Shown piece by piece: positions 34,184-41,999 of a stretch of 64,000 bases of DNA. This stretch comes from Rhizobacter sp. Root1221 (GTDB lineage: Bacteria; Pseudomonadota; Gammaproteobacteria; Burkholderiales; Burkholderiaceae_C). The translations under genes and the position numbers were made by a program. Location of the stretch: NCBI RefSeq assembly GCF_001425785.1, contig NZ_LMDI01000067.1, positions 1-64,000 on the forward strand, read 5' to 3'. Each line of letters begins with the position of its first letter. Within the stretch, counting starts at the first letter, position 1. The notes beneath the pieces are model-generated. The model was not told where the DNA came from and made no database searches. It saw only the letters and a program-made list of their open reading frames with translations.

Positions 34184-35349
34184 CGCGCGCCCGTCATGAT
34201 GGGTGACGCGCCGCTGCGCCGCGTCACCAGCAGCAGCACCGCTGCGGTGATCGCGAACCCGGCGCTGAGCAGTGGTACCGCCGCTGCGTTCTCGCCCTCG
34301 ACGATGAACGACGCCGTCAGCGGTCCGAATGCGCTGCCCAGCAGCTGCGCCGCCGGCACCAGCCCGGCCAGGCGCCCGCTGGCATCGGCGCGGAATGCCA
34401 GCCCGATGTGGAACGGCAGCATGAACAGCCAGACGAAGCCGAACAGCGCGCAGCCGATCGCGAAGTTGAGCATGTTGCCGCCCGGCAACTGGTGAATCGT
34501 GGTCGTCACGGCCGCCAGCACGATGGAGCATGCGGCCAGCGTCGGCGCCACGGCCAGGCGCCGCACCGCGAACGAGGCCACGCTGCCGCCCACCACCTGC
34601 ATCGCCAGCACCGCGGCGATCAGCGTTTGCGCGCCGCGCGCATCGAAACCGGCGGCCTTGCCCAGCGGTTCCAGGTAGGCCCAGAACGAGCCCAGCGTCG
34701 CGAGCTGCAGGAACACGACCGCCAGCGGCAGCAGCGTCGCCATCGACCAGCGAAAGCCCGAGAGCGCTGGCGGCGCCAGTGGCGCGAGCCGTTCGGGCTG
34801 CCCGAACGCCAGCAGGCACGGCAGCAGCGCGAGCACGCCCAGCGCCGCAAAGCCCCCCTGCCAGCCCCAGTGCGGGATGACCACGTTGGCCAGCAGCGCA
34901 CCGAGCGCCGCCTGCGCAAGGGTCTGCGCCACGAAGAAGATGCCGGCGACGCGCGGCGGGTTCGCCGTGCGCACGACGACCCCGGTCGCGCCCCAGATCA
35001 GCACGCCTTCGGCCAGGCCGGCGGCCGCGCGCACGGCCGTCATCGCCCCATCGCCGGTGGCCAGCAGCGTGAGCAGGTCCAGGCCCGAGGCGAGCAGCGC
35101 GGCGACGATCGTGATGAGCCGCAGGCGCGACCACGGCAACAGCGCGTCGCCGAGCACGACGCCGAGGCCGAGCGTGACGATCTCGGCCATCGCGACGATG
35201 CCCACGCCCTCGAGGCTGACCTGCTTCGCCTCGACGAGTTCGCCCAGCAGGATGGGCTGGATGCCCACCATGAGGACGCCGATGGTGCCGACGGCCAGTG
35301 CAGCGGCGACTTGCCGGGAGGTGATTTCCGGGGCGTGGTTCATCGACAT
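34180..35349 (-). CDS. MFS transporter of the catabolic operon
   Basis: 389 residues with about twelve hydrophobic segments in two halves separated by a short basic loop near residue 190. The loop between helices 2 and 3 carries the Gly-Asp-x-Leu plus Arg pattern expected in MFS carriers. It lacks a signal peptide. Being placed among kinase, aldolase and aminotransferase genes, it probably imports the growth substrate across the inner membrane, with the porin of the same operon serving the outer membrane. Substrate unknown. Confidence 0.88.
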   Translation of the reverse strand: MSMNHAPEITSRQVAAALAVGTIGVLMVGIQPILLGELVEAKQVSLEGVGIVAMAEIVTLGLGVVLGDALLPWSRLRLITIVAALLASGLDLLTLLATGDGAMTAVRAAAGLAEGVLIWGATGVVVRTANPPRVAGIFFVAQTLAQAALGALLANVVIPHWGWQGGFAALGVLALLPCLLAFGQPERLAPLAPPALSGFRWSMATLLPLAVVFLQLATLGSFWAYLEPLGKAAGFDARGAQTLIAAVLAMQVVGGSVASFAVRRLAVAPTLAACSIVLAAVTTTIHQLPGGNMLNFAIGCALFGFVWLFMLPFHIGLAFRADASGRLAGLVPAAQLLGSAFGPLTASFIVEGENAAAVPLLSAGFAITAAVLLLVTRRSGASPIMTGAR

Positions 35350-35388
35350 GTGCGGCTTCCCTGTTTTCCTGCGTTGCGTGATCCGGTT

Positions 35389-36021
35389 TCAGTAACCCTT
35401 GGTCTCTTCGGGCAGCAGGCCTTGCGCGAAGCGCTGCTTGGCGCGCTGCTCGTCCTTGTGGAGCCGGCGGTTGGCGACCAGGCGCACGATCCAGGGCAAG
35501 GCACGCACGGGCCCGCCGCCCGCCACCGCCAGCACATAGGCCTTGGCACATTTCTCGAACAGCTCGGCGTTGAGCGCCAGCCGCATCGCGGTCATGCCCA
35601 GGCACACCGGCCGGCCCTGCACCATCAGCACATTGCCGCCCTGGCGCAGCGAGGGCGCCACCTCGTTCAACGCCGCGGCAGCCGGCCCCATGGGCCCCAG
35701 GTGACGCGCCTGTTCGTCGAAGGCCTGTGGCATCGCGCCGCCGAAGTCCGCGAGGCAGCGACCGAACGCTGCACCGCCCACGGCAATGGCGCCTGCATCG
35801 GCGCGCGCGCCGTAGGCCGCGGCGTGGACCTGGCTGTCGCCGGCCGCCGCGCCCAGCGGCACCCGCCGTGGTGCCGTGTCGGTTGCGAGGCCGAACCACA
35901 TCGCGTCGCCTGCCGGGATGCGCAGCGACAGGCTGGCGCGTTCAGTCGCCAGCAGCTGCTTGGCCTGCAGCCGCTCGCGCAAGTCCAGCCAATGCTGTCG
36001 GAGCAACGCTTCGGTGGTCAT
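35389..36021 (-). CDS. Class II aldolase-like protein lacking the metal ligands
   Basis: 210 residues from the ATG at 36021. It aligns by eye with the class II aldolase at 37549-38190: the ERASLSLRI strand matches the GGNIALRI strand, and DSQVHAAAYGARADAGAI matches ESGLHARVLRARPDVQASI. At the catalytic positions it differs: the Glu is Asp, the HTH metal pair (His95, His97) is Ala and Gly, and the third ligand His159 is Gly. It should therefore not bind the usual Zn2+ and is unlikely to be an active aldolase. A regulatory, scaffold or new catalytic role is open. It starts four bases after the aminotransferase gene. Confidence 0.78.
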   Translation of the reverse strand: MTTEALLRQHWLDLRERLQAKQLLATERASLSLRIPAGDAMWFGLATDTAPRRVPLGAAAGDSQVHAAAYGARADAGAIAVGGAAFGRCLADFGGAMPQAFDEQARHLGPMGPAAAALNEVAPSLRQGGNVLMVQGRPVCLGMTAMRLALNAELFEKCAKAYVLAVAGGGPVRALPWIVRLVANRRLHKDEQRAKQRFAQGLLPEETKGY

Positions 36022-36025
36022 CGCG

Positions 36026-37513
36026 TCAGACCAGCTTGAACACGTCTTCGAACCGGTTGAGCGCGTCATCGATGACCTCGTCGGTGTCGGCCAGGCTGGT
36101 GTAGACCCGGCTGCCGGCCAGCGTGATGAGGCCATGCGCAGTGTAGGCCGCACCCATCTCCTCCATCATGTGCCTGCGCTGCCTGGCCTCGTTCTTGACC
36201 CGCAGCAGCTTCAGGATGTTGCTCGTGTCCAGCAGCAGCACGCCGGAGGTCTGCAGGTGCACGATCGAGCCCAGGTTGTAGGTCACGTACGGCAGGCCCA
36301 GGCGCGCGATGATGGCTTCAAGCCCCTGGCACAGCCGGTCGCCGGCACGTCCGGCCACGCCCGCGGCGTCGGTGCGCTTCGCTTCGAGCAGCGCGTGGTA
36401 GCCGGCCACGCACGACAGCGGATTGGCCGAGAGCGTGCCGCCGACGAAGGCGCGCCGCGCCGTCGTGCCGATGCCACCGACCAGCAGCATCATCACGTCC
36501 TTGCGGCCGCCGATCGCGCCCGCCATCGGGTAGCCGCCGGTCAGGCACTTGCCGAGCACGGTGAGGTCGGGCGAGACGCCGAAGTAGGCTTGCGCGCCGC
36601 CCATGCCGATGCGAAAACCCGTGACCACCTCGTCGAAGATCATCAGGGCGCCGAATTCGTCGCACAGCGCCCTCACCTGCCGGTTGTAGTCCGGGTGCAC
36701 CGGCCGCGTGCCGCTCTCGGGCCCGAGCGGTTCGAGCAGCACCGCCGCCGTGCCGCCGCGCAGGCGGTTGAGCTGCAGCTTGCGGCGCAGCGCGTCGAGG
36801 TCGTTCGGGTTGCACTCCTGCGTGTTGCCGGTGGCACCACGCGGGATGCCGACCGCCTCCATGCGCCCAGTGCCGGGCAGCCTCATGCCGTAGACGAGCT
36901 GGTCGCTCCAGCCGTGGTACGCACCGCCCACCTTGATGATCCACTTCTTCTTCGTGTAGGCGCGCGCCAGGCGCACCGCACCCATCACCGCCTCGGTGCC
37001 CGAGCCGAGCAACCGCACCATGTCGACCGCGGGCATGGACTGGCACACCAGCTCGGCGAGCTTGACCTCGTACTCGTGCAGCAGCCCCGTGACCGGGCCG
37101 CACGAGTCCAGCACCTCGTTGACCTTCTGGCGCACGACCGGGTGGTTCGAGCCCAGCAGTGTCGGGCCGCCGGCCTGCAGGAAGTCGATGTAGCGGTTGC
37201 CGTCCACATCGGTCATGTGGGCGCCATCGGCCTTCGTGATCGCGAGCGGGAACGGGTGGTTGAAGGCCAGGTTGTGCTGCACGCCACCGGGGATCACGGC
37301 CTTGGCCCGCTCGGCCAACCGCTTCGAGCCCTGGCAGCGGTCGTCGAAGTAGCGCATCACCTGCGGCATCTTGTCCGCACGAATGGGCCGCATCGGCTGC
37401 TTGACCAGGTCGTCGAAGCGGCGGTAGAGCTTGTCCACGTCGGGCCAGGCCGAGATGGCAGGACGCGGCGGGGTCGCCGACGCGGCGATGTGGACGGGTG
37501 CGAGGTTGCTCAT
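36026..37513 (-). CDS. Class III PLP aminotransferase / glutamate-1-semialdehyde aminomutase-like
   Basis: 495 residues with the fold I pattern: GSGTEAVMGAVRLARAYT near 170-187, Gly-Ala-Tyr-His-Gly-Trp near 197-202, Asp294-Glu295 (MIFDEVVTGFR) and the PLP lysine Lys322 (VLGKCLTGGYPMAG). The N-terminus is about 60 residues longer than HemL. The genome's tetrapyrrole HemL would not be expected in a catabolic operon, so this is more likely an aminotransferase or aminomutase acting on an amino-alcohol or amino-sugar intermediate. It lies between two aldolase-family genes. Confidence 0.88.
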   Translation of the reverse strand: MSNLAPVHIAASATPPRPAISAWPDVDKLYRRFDDLVKQPMRPIRADKMPQVMRYFDDRCQGSKRLAERAKAVIPGGVQHNLAFNHPFPLAITKADGAHMTDVDGNRYIDFLQAGGPTLLGSNHPVVRQKVNEVLDSCGPVTGLLHEYEVKLAELVCQSMPAVDMVRLLGSGTEAVMGAVRLARAYTKKKWIIKVGGAYHGWSDQLVYGMRLPGTGRMEAVGIPRGATGNTQECNPNDLDALRRKLQLNRLRGGTAAVLLEPLGPESGTRPVHPDYNRQVRALCDEFGALMIFDEVVTGFRIGMGGAQAYFGVSPDLTVLGKCLTGGYPMAGAIGGRKDVMMLLVGGIGTTARRAFVGGTLSANPLSCVAGYHALLEAKRTDAAGVAGRAGDRLCQGLEAIIARLGLPYVTYNLGSIVHLQTSGVLLLDTSNILKLLRVKNEARQRRHMMEEMGAAYTAHGLITLAGSRVYTSLADTDEVIDDALNRFEDVFKLV

Positions 37514-37548
37514 GACGTGGGTGAAGTTCGTGAGGTGAGAGGGATGGA

Positions 37549-38190
37549 TCAGCCCGCGAGTGCGTCCGTGACGCGTCGCAGGGCCGGCTGCCTGTGAGGT
37601 TGCTGCTCGGCACGCGCGGCGATCAGCCGCGTCAGGTGCGTGCGCGCCAGCGTCTCGAGGTCCTCGACCGCCTGCAATGCCGCCGAGGTGCTGGGGCCAC
37701 AGCACAGCGCCCCGTGGTTGAGCATCAGGTAGGCGTTGATGTCGCCACGCAGCTTGCGCGCCAGCTTGGACGACAGCCAGCTGGAGCCCGAAGGCGCGTA
37801 GCCAACCATCGGCACGCGCACGCCCAGCGAGCGCTGGAGCGCGCCGGGTGGAACCTCGAGGTCCCGACCCAGCAGTGCGCAGGCGCTGGCCACCGGCTGG
37901 TGGGTGTGGATGCTCGCCTGCACGTCGGGTCGTGCGCGCAGCACGCGCGCATGCAGGCCGCTCTCGACCGACGGTGCGCGTTCGCCCTCGAGCGGCACCA
38001 GGTCCGACAGGCGCAGCACGCAGACGTCGGCCGCGGTCATCGTCAGGTAGTCGGTGGCCGAGGGCGTGACGGCGATGCGCGTCGCATCGATGCGAAGCGC
38101 GATGTTGCCGCCGGTTCCGGAGAAGTGACCGCGTTGCGACAGCTCGACGCACAGGTCGACGACAGTCTGGCGGATGGGCAATGTGGTCAT
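37549..38190 (-). CDS. Class II aldolase (fuculose-phosphate aldolase / ribulose-phosphate epimerase family)
   Basis: 213 residues. Conserved features: SGTGGNIALRI near 24-33, catalytic-type Glu76 (VESGLHARV), the metal pair His95-x-His97 (IHTHQPVA) and third ligand His159 (LMLNHGALCCG). It should cleave a ketose 1-phosphate to dihydroxyacetone phosphate and an aldehyde, or epimerise a pentulose 5-phosphate. The ATG overlaps the FGGY kinase stop as ATGA, which couples the two enzymes; kinase then aldolase is the usual order for ketose catabolism. Confidence 0.9.
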   Translation of the reverse strand: MTTLPIRQTVVDLCVELSQRGHFSGTGGNIALRIDATRIAVTPSATDYLTMTAADVCVLRLSDLVPLEGERAPSVESGLHARVLRARPDVQASIHTHQPVASACALLGRDLEVPPGALQRSLGVRVPMVGYAPSGSSWLSSKLARKLRGDINAYLMLNHGALCCGPSTSAALQAVEDLETLARTHLTRLIAARAEQQPHRQPALRRVTDALAG

Positions 38191-39806
38191 GCAGCGGCTC
38201 CCTGCGGCGCGTTGAGTCGGTGGTACAGCGGCGCCAGGCGTGTGCGGACCTCCTTGAAGGTCTCGAATTTGTCGCCGTACAGGCGGCGCAGCGCGCTGGT
38301 CGGTTCGTAGGTGCGGCGGGCCTGGCGCAGGTAGCCCAGGTCGGCAAAGCGCAGCGCGCCGATGCCGACGCCGGCGATGAAGGTGGCGCCGATCGCGTTG
38401 GCCTGGATCGGGCTCATGAGCTGGCGGATCGGCTGGCCGGTGACGTCGGCCATGATCTGGCACCACACGTCGGACTGCGCGCCGCCGCCCACCGCGGTGA
38501 TGGTGCCGGCATCGCGGCCCAGCAGGCGCGCGAATGGCTCCAGCATCCAGCGCGTGTTCAGAGCCACGCCCTCGAGGAAGGCGCGGAAGATGTCTTCGCG
38601 CGAATGCTCGAGCGACATGTTGAGGAGCCCGGCACGCAGGCGCGGGTCGTCGACCGGTGTGCGCTCGCCGAGCAGCCAGGGCGTGTAGATGAGGCCGCGC
38701 GCACCGGGCGGCACGCGCGCCGCGATCTTGTTCAGCATCTCGTAGACCGCGGGGTGCTCTTCATCGCTGGCCAGCTCGTCGGGGTGGTAGAGGATGCGGT
38801 CGCGCAGGAACGAGAGGTTGGCGCCCGCCGTGGACTGCAGCGCCATCGCGAGGTAGCGACCGTCCACCGCGCAGGGCACGGCGGCGATCTTGTGGCGCAC
38901 GTCGGTCTTCATGAACGGCACATGCGCGCCCAGCCAGGACGAGGTGCCCAGGTACAGGTGGGTCTCGAAATCGCCGACTGCCGCGCCCACGGCGACCGCC
39001 GAGTTGTCCACGGCACCGGCAACGACCACGGTCTTCGGGTCCAGGCCGAGGGCCTGCGCCACGTCCGGCAGCACAGGGCCGAGGATGTCGGTCGAACGCA
39101 CGATCTCAGGCAGCTTCGAGGCATCGATGCCCAGCAGCCGGATCAGGCCGGCGTCGTAGCGCACCTGGTGCGCATCCCGGTTGTCGGTGACCCAGGCGGT
39201 GAGTATCGAATCCTGTGTCGCGCAGAAGCGGCCGGTGAGACGCAGGTTCAAGTAGTCGAGCACGTTCAGGAACTTGTGCGTGCGCTCGTAACGCTCGGGC
39301 TCGTGATCGCGGATGTACGCCATGTGCCCGGCCGAGTCGCGCCCCGACAGCGACGGCGCGCCGCCGGTCAGCCGCAGCCAGCGCCACAGCTTCAGCGGCC
39401 CGTAGCCTTCGATGTTCGGGCCACGCCCGCGCACGCGGCGCGCCATCGCCGCCGCGCCGCGCGAGTCGAGCCAGGTCAGCGCGCGCCCGAGGGGCTGACC
39501 ATGGCGATCGGCGCACACCGTGCCTTCGGTCTGCGTGGAGCAGCACACCGCGACCACGCGGCCGCGCAGGCCGGCATCACCGGCGAGGATCTCGCCGGCG
39601 CTCTCGAGAAAGGCCGTCCACCAATCCTGCGGTTCCTGCTCGGCCAGCGCGCCCTGCACGTGCAGCTTGACCGCGCGGAACGCCCAGGCCTGTACCGTGC
39701 CGTCCAGCGACACGAGGGCGCACTTGCAGCCCGAGGTGCCGAGGTCCACGGCGAGCACGAGGCGTGCGTCGACCCCTGCAGGCCCGGTGTCGGGCGATCG
39801 ATGCAT
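38187..39806 (-). CDS. FGGY-family carbohydrate kinase (xylulokinase-like)
   Basis: 539 residues. N-terminal phosphate loop LAVDLGTSGCKCALVSLDG near 17-35; a Trp-Leu-Asp-Ser-Arg sugar-site segment near 132; GAVDNSAVAVGAAVGD in the middle; ATP-site motif TAVGGGAQSDVWCQIMADV near the C-terminus. It is clearly of the same superfamily as the kinase at 6424-8025 but from a different branch, with length like xylulokinases plus a short N-terminal extension. It begins one base after the porin gene ends and overlaps the aldolase gene. Confidence 0.9.
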   Translation of the reverse strand: MHRSPDTGPAGVDARLVLAVDLGTSGCKCALVSLDGTVQAWAFRAVKLHVQGALAEQEPQDWWTAFLESAGEILAGDAGLRGRVVAVCCSTQTEGTVCADRHGQPLGRALTWLDSRGAAAMARRVRGRGPNIEGYGPLKLWRWLRLTGGAPSLSGRDSAGHMAYIRDHEPERYERTHKFLNVLDYLNLRLTGRFCATQDSILTAWVTDNRDAHQVRYDAGLIRLLGIDASKLPEIVRSTDILGPVLPDVAQALGLDPKTVVVAGAVDNSAVAVGAAVGDFETHLYLGTSSWLGAHVPFMKTDVRHKIAAVPCAVDGRYLAMALQSTAGANLSFLRDRILYHPDELASDEEHPAVYEMLNKIAARVPPGARGLIYTPWLLGERTPVDDPRLRAGLLNMSLEHSREDIFRAFLEGVALNTRWMLEPFARLLGRDAGTITAVGGGAQSDVWCQIMADVTGQPIRQLMSPIQANAIGATFIAGVGIGALRFADLGYLRQARRTYEPTSALRRLYGDKFETFKEVRTRLAPLYHRLNAPQGAAA

Positions 39807-39807
39807 G

Positions 39808-40686
39808 TCAGAACCGTCGCGAGATCGAGACGACGAACTTGTTGTCGTCGGTGGCGCGCAGCGCGTCGCCGTCCTGCGCCAGGTACAGCTCCCGGACGCG
39901 GGTGTTCGTGGTCACCCAGTCCGCGTTCCACTCGAAGCCCCAGCGCTTGTGGGTGACGCCGATGCGGTAGTCGGAGAAGTTCGCCTCCCTGAAGTGGGCG
40001 ATCTTTTGATAGCCGGCGTGCAGGTTCAGCGTCGTGGTCGGGGTCAGGTTGTACTTGTAGTCCAGGTCGAACAGCCAGCTGCCGCGCGAGCCGTGGTCGC
40101 CGCGCGCATAGCATTCGAGCGCCTGGGTCGGGTCGGGCATCAGCGCGAGCATCGTGCCGCACACACCGCCGGTGTCCGCGCCGCGGTAGGTCTTGGAGAG
40201 CACATGGAGGACGCGCCCCTCGAGCTCGCCGTAGCCGATCTCGACCACCGCGAAGGTGCTGTTGTATCGCGTGGTCTGGAAGCCCGTCGGCGTGCCGGTG
40301 GTCATGTCGAAGCCGTGCGGCGCCTCGAATTTCGCGCCGGGGAAGAGCTCGGTGGCGAGGCCGGCGCCGAAGTGCCAGCCCTCGGGATCGCCAAAGCGGT
40401 AGCCGCCCGCCAGCGTCATGCCCAGCCCGGCGCCATCGAGGAACTGCTTCTTGCTCACCGACGAGAACTCGACGAGCCCGATGAGCCCGCTTTCGTGGAC
40501 GGCCTCGATGCTCAGCTTGGCACCCGGGCGGTTCAGCGAATCGGAGATGCCGCGCGTGCGTTGGTCCGACGTGATCTTGACCTCGGGGTCGATGGCGAAG
40601 CTGGCCGTCTCCTCGGCCAGCGTGGGGACGGCGGCGGCGGCCAGCACCATGCCGGCGGCGAACGAAAGTGGGCGAAGCGAAGGCAT
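39808..40686 (-). CDS. TorF-like putative outer-membrane porin
   Basis: 292 residues from the ATG at 40686, six bases after GGAGAG. A signal peptide ends near Pro-Thr-Leu-Ala-Glu. The mature protein begins with a strand of the type KITSDQRTRGISDS, characteristic of the Gcw_chp/TorF group of predicted beta-barrel proteins, continues with alternating amphipathic strands rich in Tyr and Gly, and ends Val-Ser-Ile-Ser-Arg-Arg-Phe with the C-terminal Phe recognised by the Bam machinery. Likely the outer-membrane entry path for the substrate of the operon. Confidence 0.82.
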   Translation of the reverse strand: MPSLRPLSFAAGMVLAAAAVPTLAEETASFAIDPEVKITSDQRTRGISDSLNRPGAKLSIEAVHESGLIGLVEFSSVSKKQFLDGAGLGMTLAGGYRFGDPEGWHFGAGLATELFPGAKFEAPHGFDMTTGTPTGFQTTRYNSTFAVVEIGYGELEGRVLHVLSKTYRGADTGGVCGTMLALMPDPTQALECYARGDHGSRGSWLFDLDYKYNLTPTTTLNLHAGYQKIAHFREANFSDYRIGVTHKRWGFEWNADWVTTNTRVRELYLAQDGDALRATDDNKFVVSISRRF

Positions 40687-40715
40687 GGGTCTCTCCATGA
40701 GGGTGGTGGGCGGGA

Positions 40716-41138
40716 TCAGGAGTGGCACGCCGGCGAGGCCGGGATGGCAGGCACGCGCTTGAGCTGCTCGGTCTCGCCGAGAACCTCCACGCCGATGAAG
40801 GCGCGGATGAAGAGGTCGCCCGACTTGACGCGCACGACGCCCTTGTATTTCTTCTTGTCGCGCGGGTCGTAGATCCAGCCGTCGCGCCAGGCGTCTTTCT
40901 CGTACCGCTGGAGCTGGGCGATCTGCACGCCGCAGGTGTCGGCCGGCGTGCCTGCGTCCTTGTCCCAGACGATGCGTCCGCACAGGGCGCCCGGCGCATC
41001 GGCGCAGGCCTTGAATTCGATCACCGCGTCGCTCTGCGCGGTCATCCACAAACCTTTGGCGTCGTCGACGCCCGCGGCGCGGGCCGGCGCGGACAACAAA
41101 AGAAACGCGGCAGGGATCAGGGCAAGAACGGTCTTCAC
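40716..41138 (-). CDS. DUF2147-family secreted protein
   Basis: 140 residues from a GTG at 41138 with a GAAAGG ribosome binding site; an open frame to 41186 adds 16 non-signal residues. The signal peptide (VLALIPAAFLLLSAPARAAG) is clear. The mature sequence has GLWMTAQSDAVIEFKAC, LCGRIVWDKDAG and WIYDPRDKKKYKG, the DUF2147 pattern. Role unknown. It is the first gene of the catabolic operon and faces the TetR-family gene across a gap with repeated sites. Confidence 0.85.
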   Translation of the reverse strand: MKTVLALIPAAFLLLSAPARAAGVDDAKGLWMTAQSDAVIEFKACADAPGALCGRIVWDKDAGTPADTCGVQIAQLQRYEKDAWRDGWIYDPRDKKKYKGVVRVKSGDLFIRAFIGVEVLGETEQLKRVPAIPASPACHS

Positions 41139-41190
41139 GGTGCGGTGCCTTTCGTTGCGAGACGATGCGACAAGAACCCGTCGCATTTAG

Positions 41191-41221
41191 GTAGTCATGG
41201 CTAGTGTATAGTCATCACTAC
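41191..41221. promoter_or_regulatory. Candidate TetR operator between catabolic operon and its regulator
   Basis: The divergent gap has GTAGT (41191-41195) facing ACTAC (41217-41221), an inner TAGTG (41202-41206) facing CACTA (41216-41220), and a direct repeat of TAGTCAT spaced 17 bases. A TATAGT in the middle could be a -10. Position and symmetry fit autoregulation plus repression of the DUF2147-porin-kinase operon. Confidence 0.5.
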
Positions 41222-41240
41222 TGTTTCGTGTCAACAAACT

Positions 41241-41957
41241 TTGCCCGGACAATCCCTGATGCCGCCCACCCCTCGCCCGATGCCGCCGACCCGCAAGCCC
41301 CCGCCCTCACTGGCCACGAAGAAGCAGCCGGCGCAGCAGCGCGCCACCGAAACCTACGAACGCATCCTCGACGTGACGGCGCAGACGCTGGCCGATGTCG
41401 GCATCGAGCGGCTGTCGACCAACCTGGTGTGCGAGCGGGCCGGGCTGTCGCCGCCGGCGCTGTACCGCTACTTCCCGAACAAGTACGCGCTGCTGTCCGA
41501 ACTGGGGCGGCGCCTGATGAAGCGCCAGAACGAACGGGTCGATCACTGGATCACGCTCGAGGTCTTCAGCGGAGGTGTCGGCGCCCTCGAGGCCGCGCTC
41601 GAGGGGTTGATCCTCGACACCTACGAGGCGACGGTGCAGACGATGGGCGGCGTGTGGATCATGCGGGCCCTGCGCGCCGTGCCGGCACTGCAGCAGGTGC
41701 GGCTCGACTCCCACGCCGCCGTCACGCACGAGCAGGCCACGCTGTTGGCCAAGGCGCTCCCGGGTGTGAGCCCGGCCGAGCTGGTGCTCGTCAGCCGCAT
41801 CGTCGTGGAACTGATCTACGCGACGGTCGAGATGATCTTCGACGAGCCGCTGGACGTGAAGGCGGTGGCGCGCACCGTGGCTGGCATGCTGTCCAGCCAT
41901 TTGACGAGAATCAGGCCCGGGGATGGCCGGGCCGTCGAGTCTGTCCGGGCCCCGTAG
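41241..41957 (+). CDS. TetR-family regulator of the catabolic operon
   Basis: 238 residues; an ATG at codon 7 (41259) is an equally good start. After a Pro-rich N-terminal tail of about 30 residues comes the helix-turn-helix (ILDVTAQTLADVGIERLST, LSPPALYRYFPNKYALLSEL), then a helical ligand-binding domain with no recognisable ligand. It is divergent from the catabolic operon and convergent with the efflux channel gene, so it most likely controls the former. Confidence 0.9.
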   Translation: MPGQSLMPPTPRPMPPTRKPPPSLATKKQPAQQRATETYERILDVTAQTLADVGIERLSTNLVCERAGLSPPALYRYFPNKYALLSELGRRLMKRQNERVDHWITLEVFSGGVGALEAALEGLILDTYEATVQTMGGVWIMRALRAVPALQQVRLDSHAAVTHEQATLLAKALPGVSPAELVLVSRIVVELIYATVEMIFDEPLDVKAVARTVAGMLSSHLTRIRPGDGRAVESVRAP

Positions 41958-41999
41958 GAAGCCCGGACCGCGGAAACTCCGCGCAAACTCAGCGCAGGC

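Noticed and set aside
36026-37513. Taking the class III enzyme as HemL of tetrapyrrole synthesis
   Set aside because: It has a long N-terminal extension and sits in an inducible catabolic operon between aldolase genes, so a housekeeping HemL role is unlikely.
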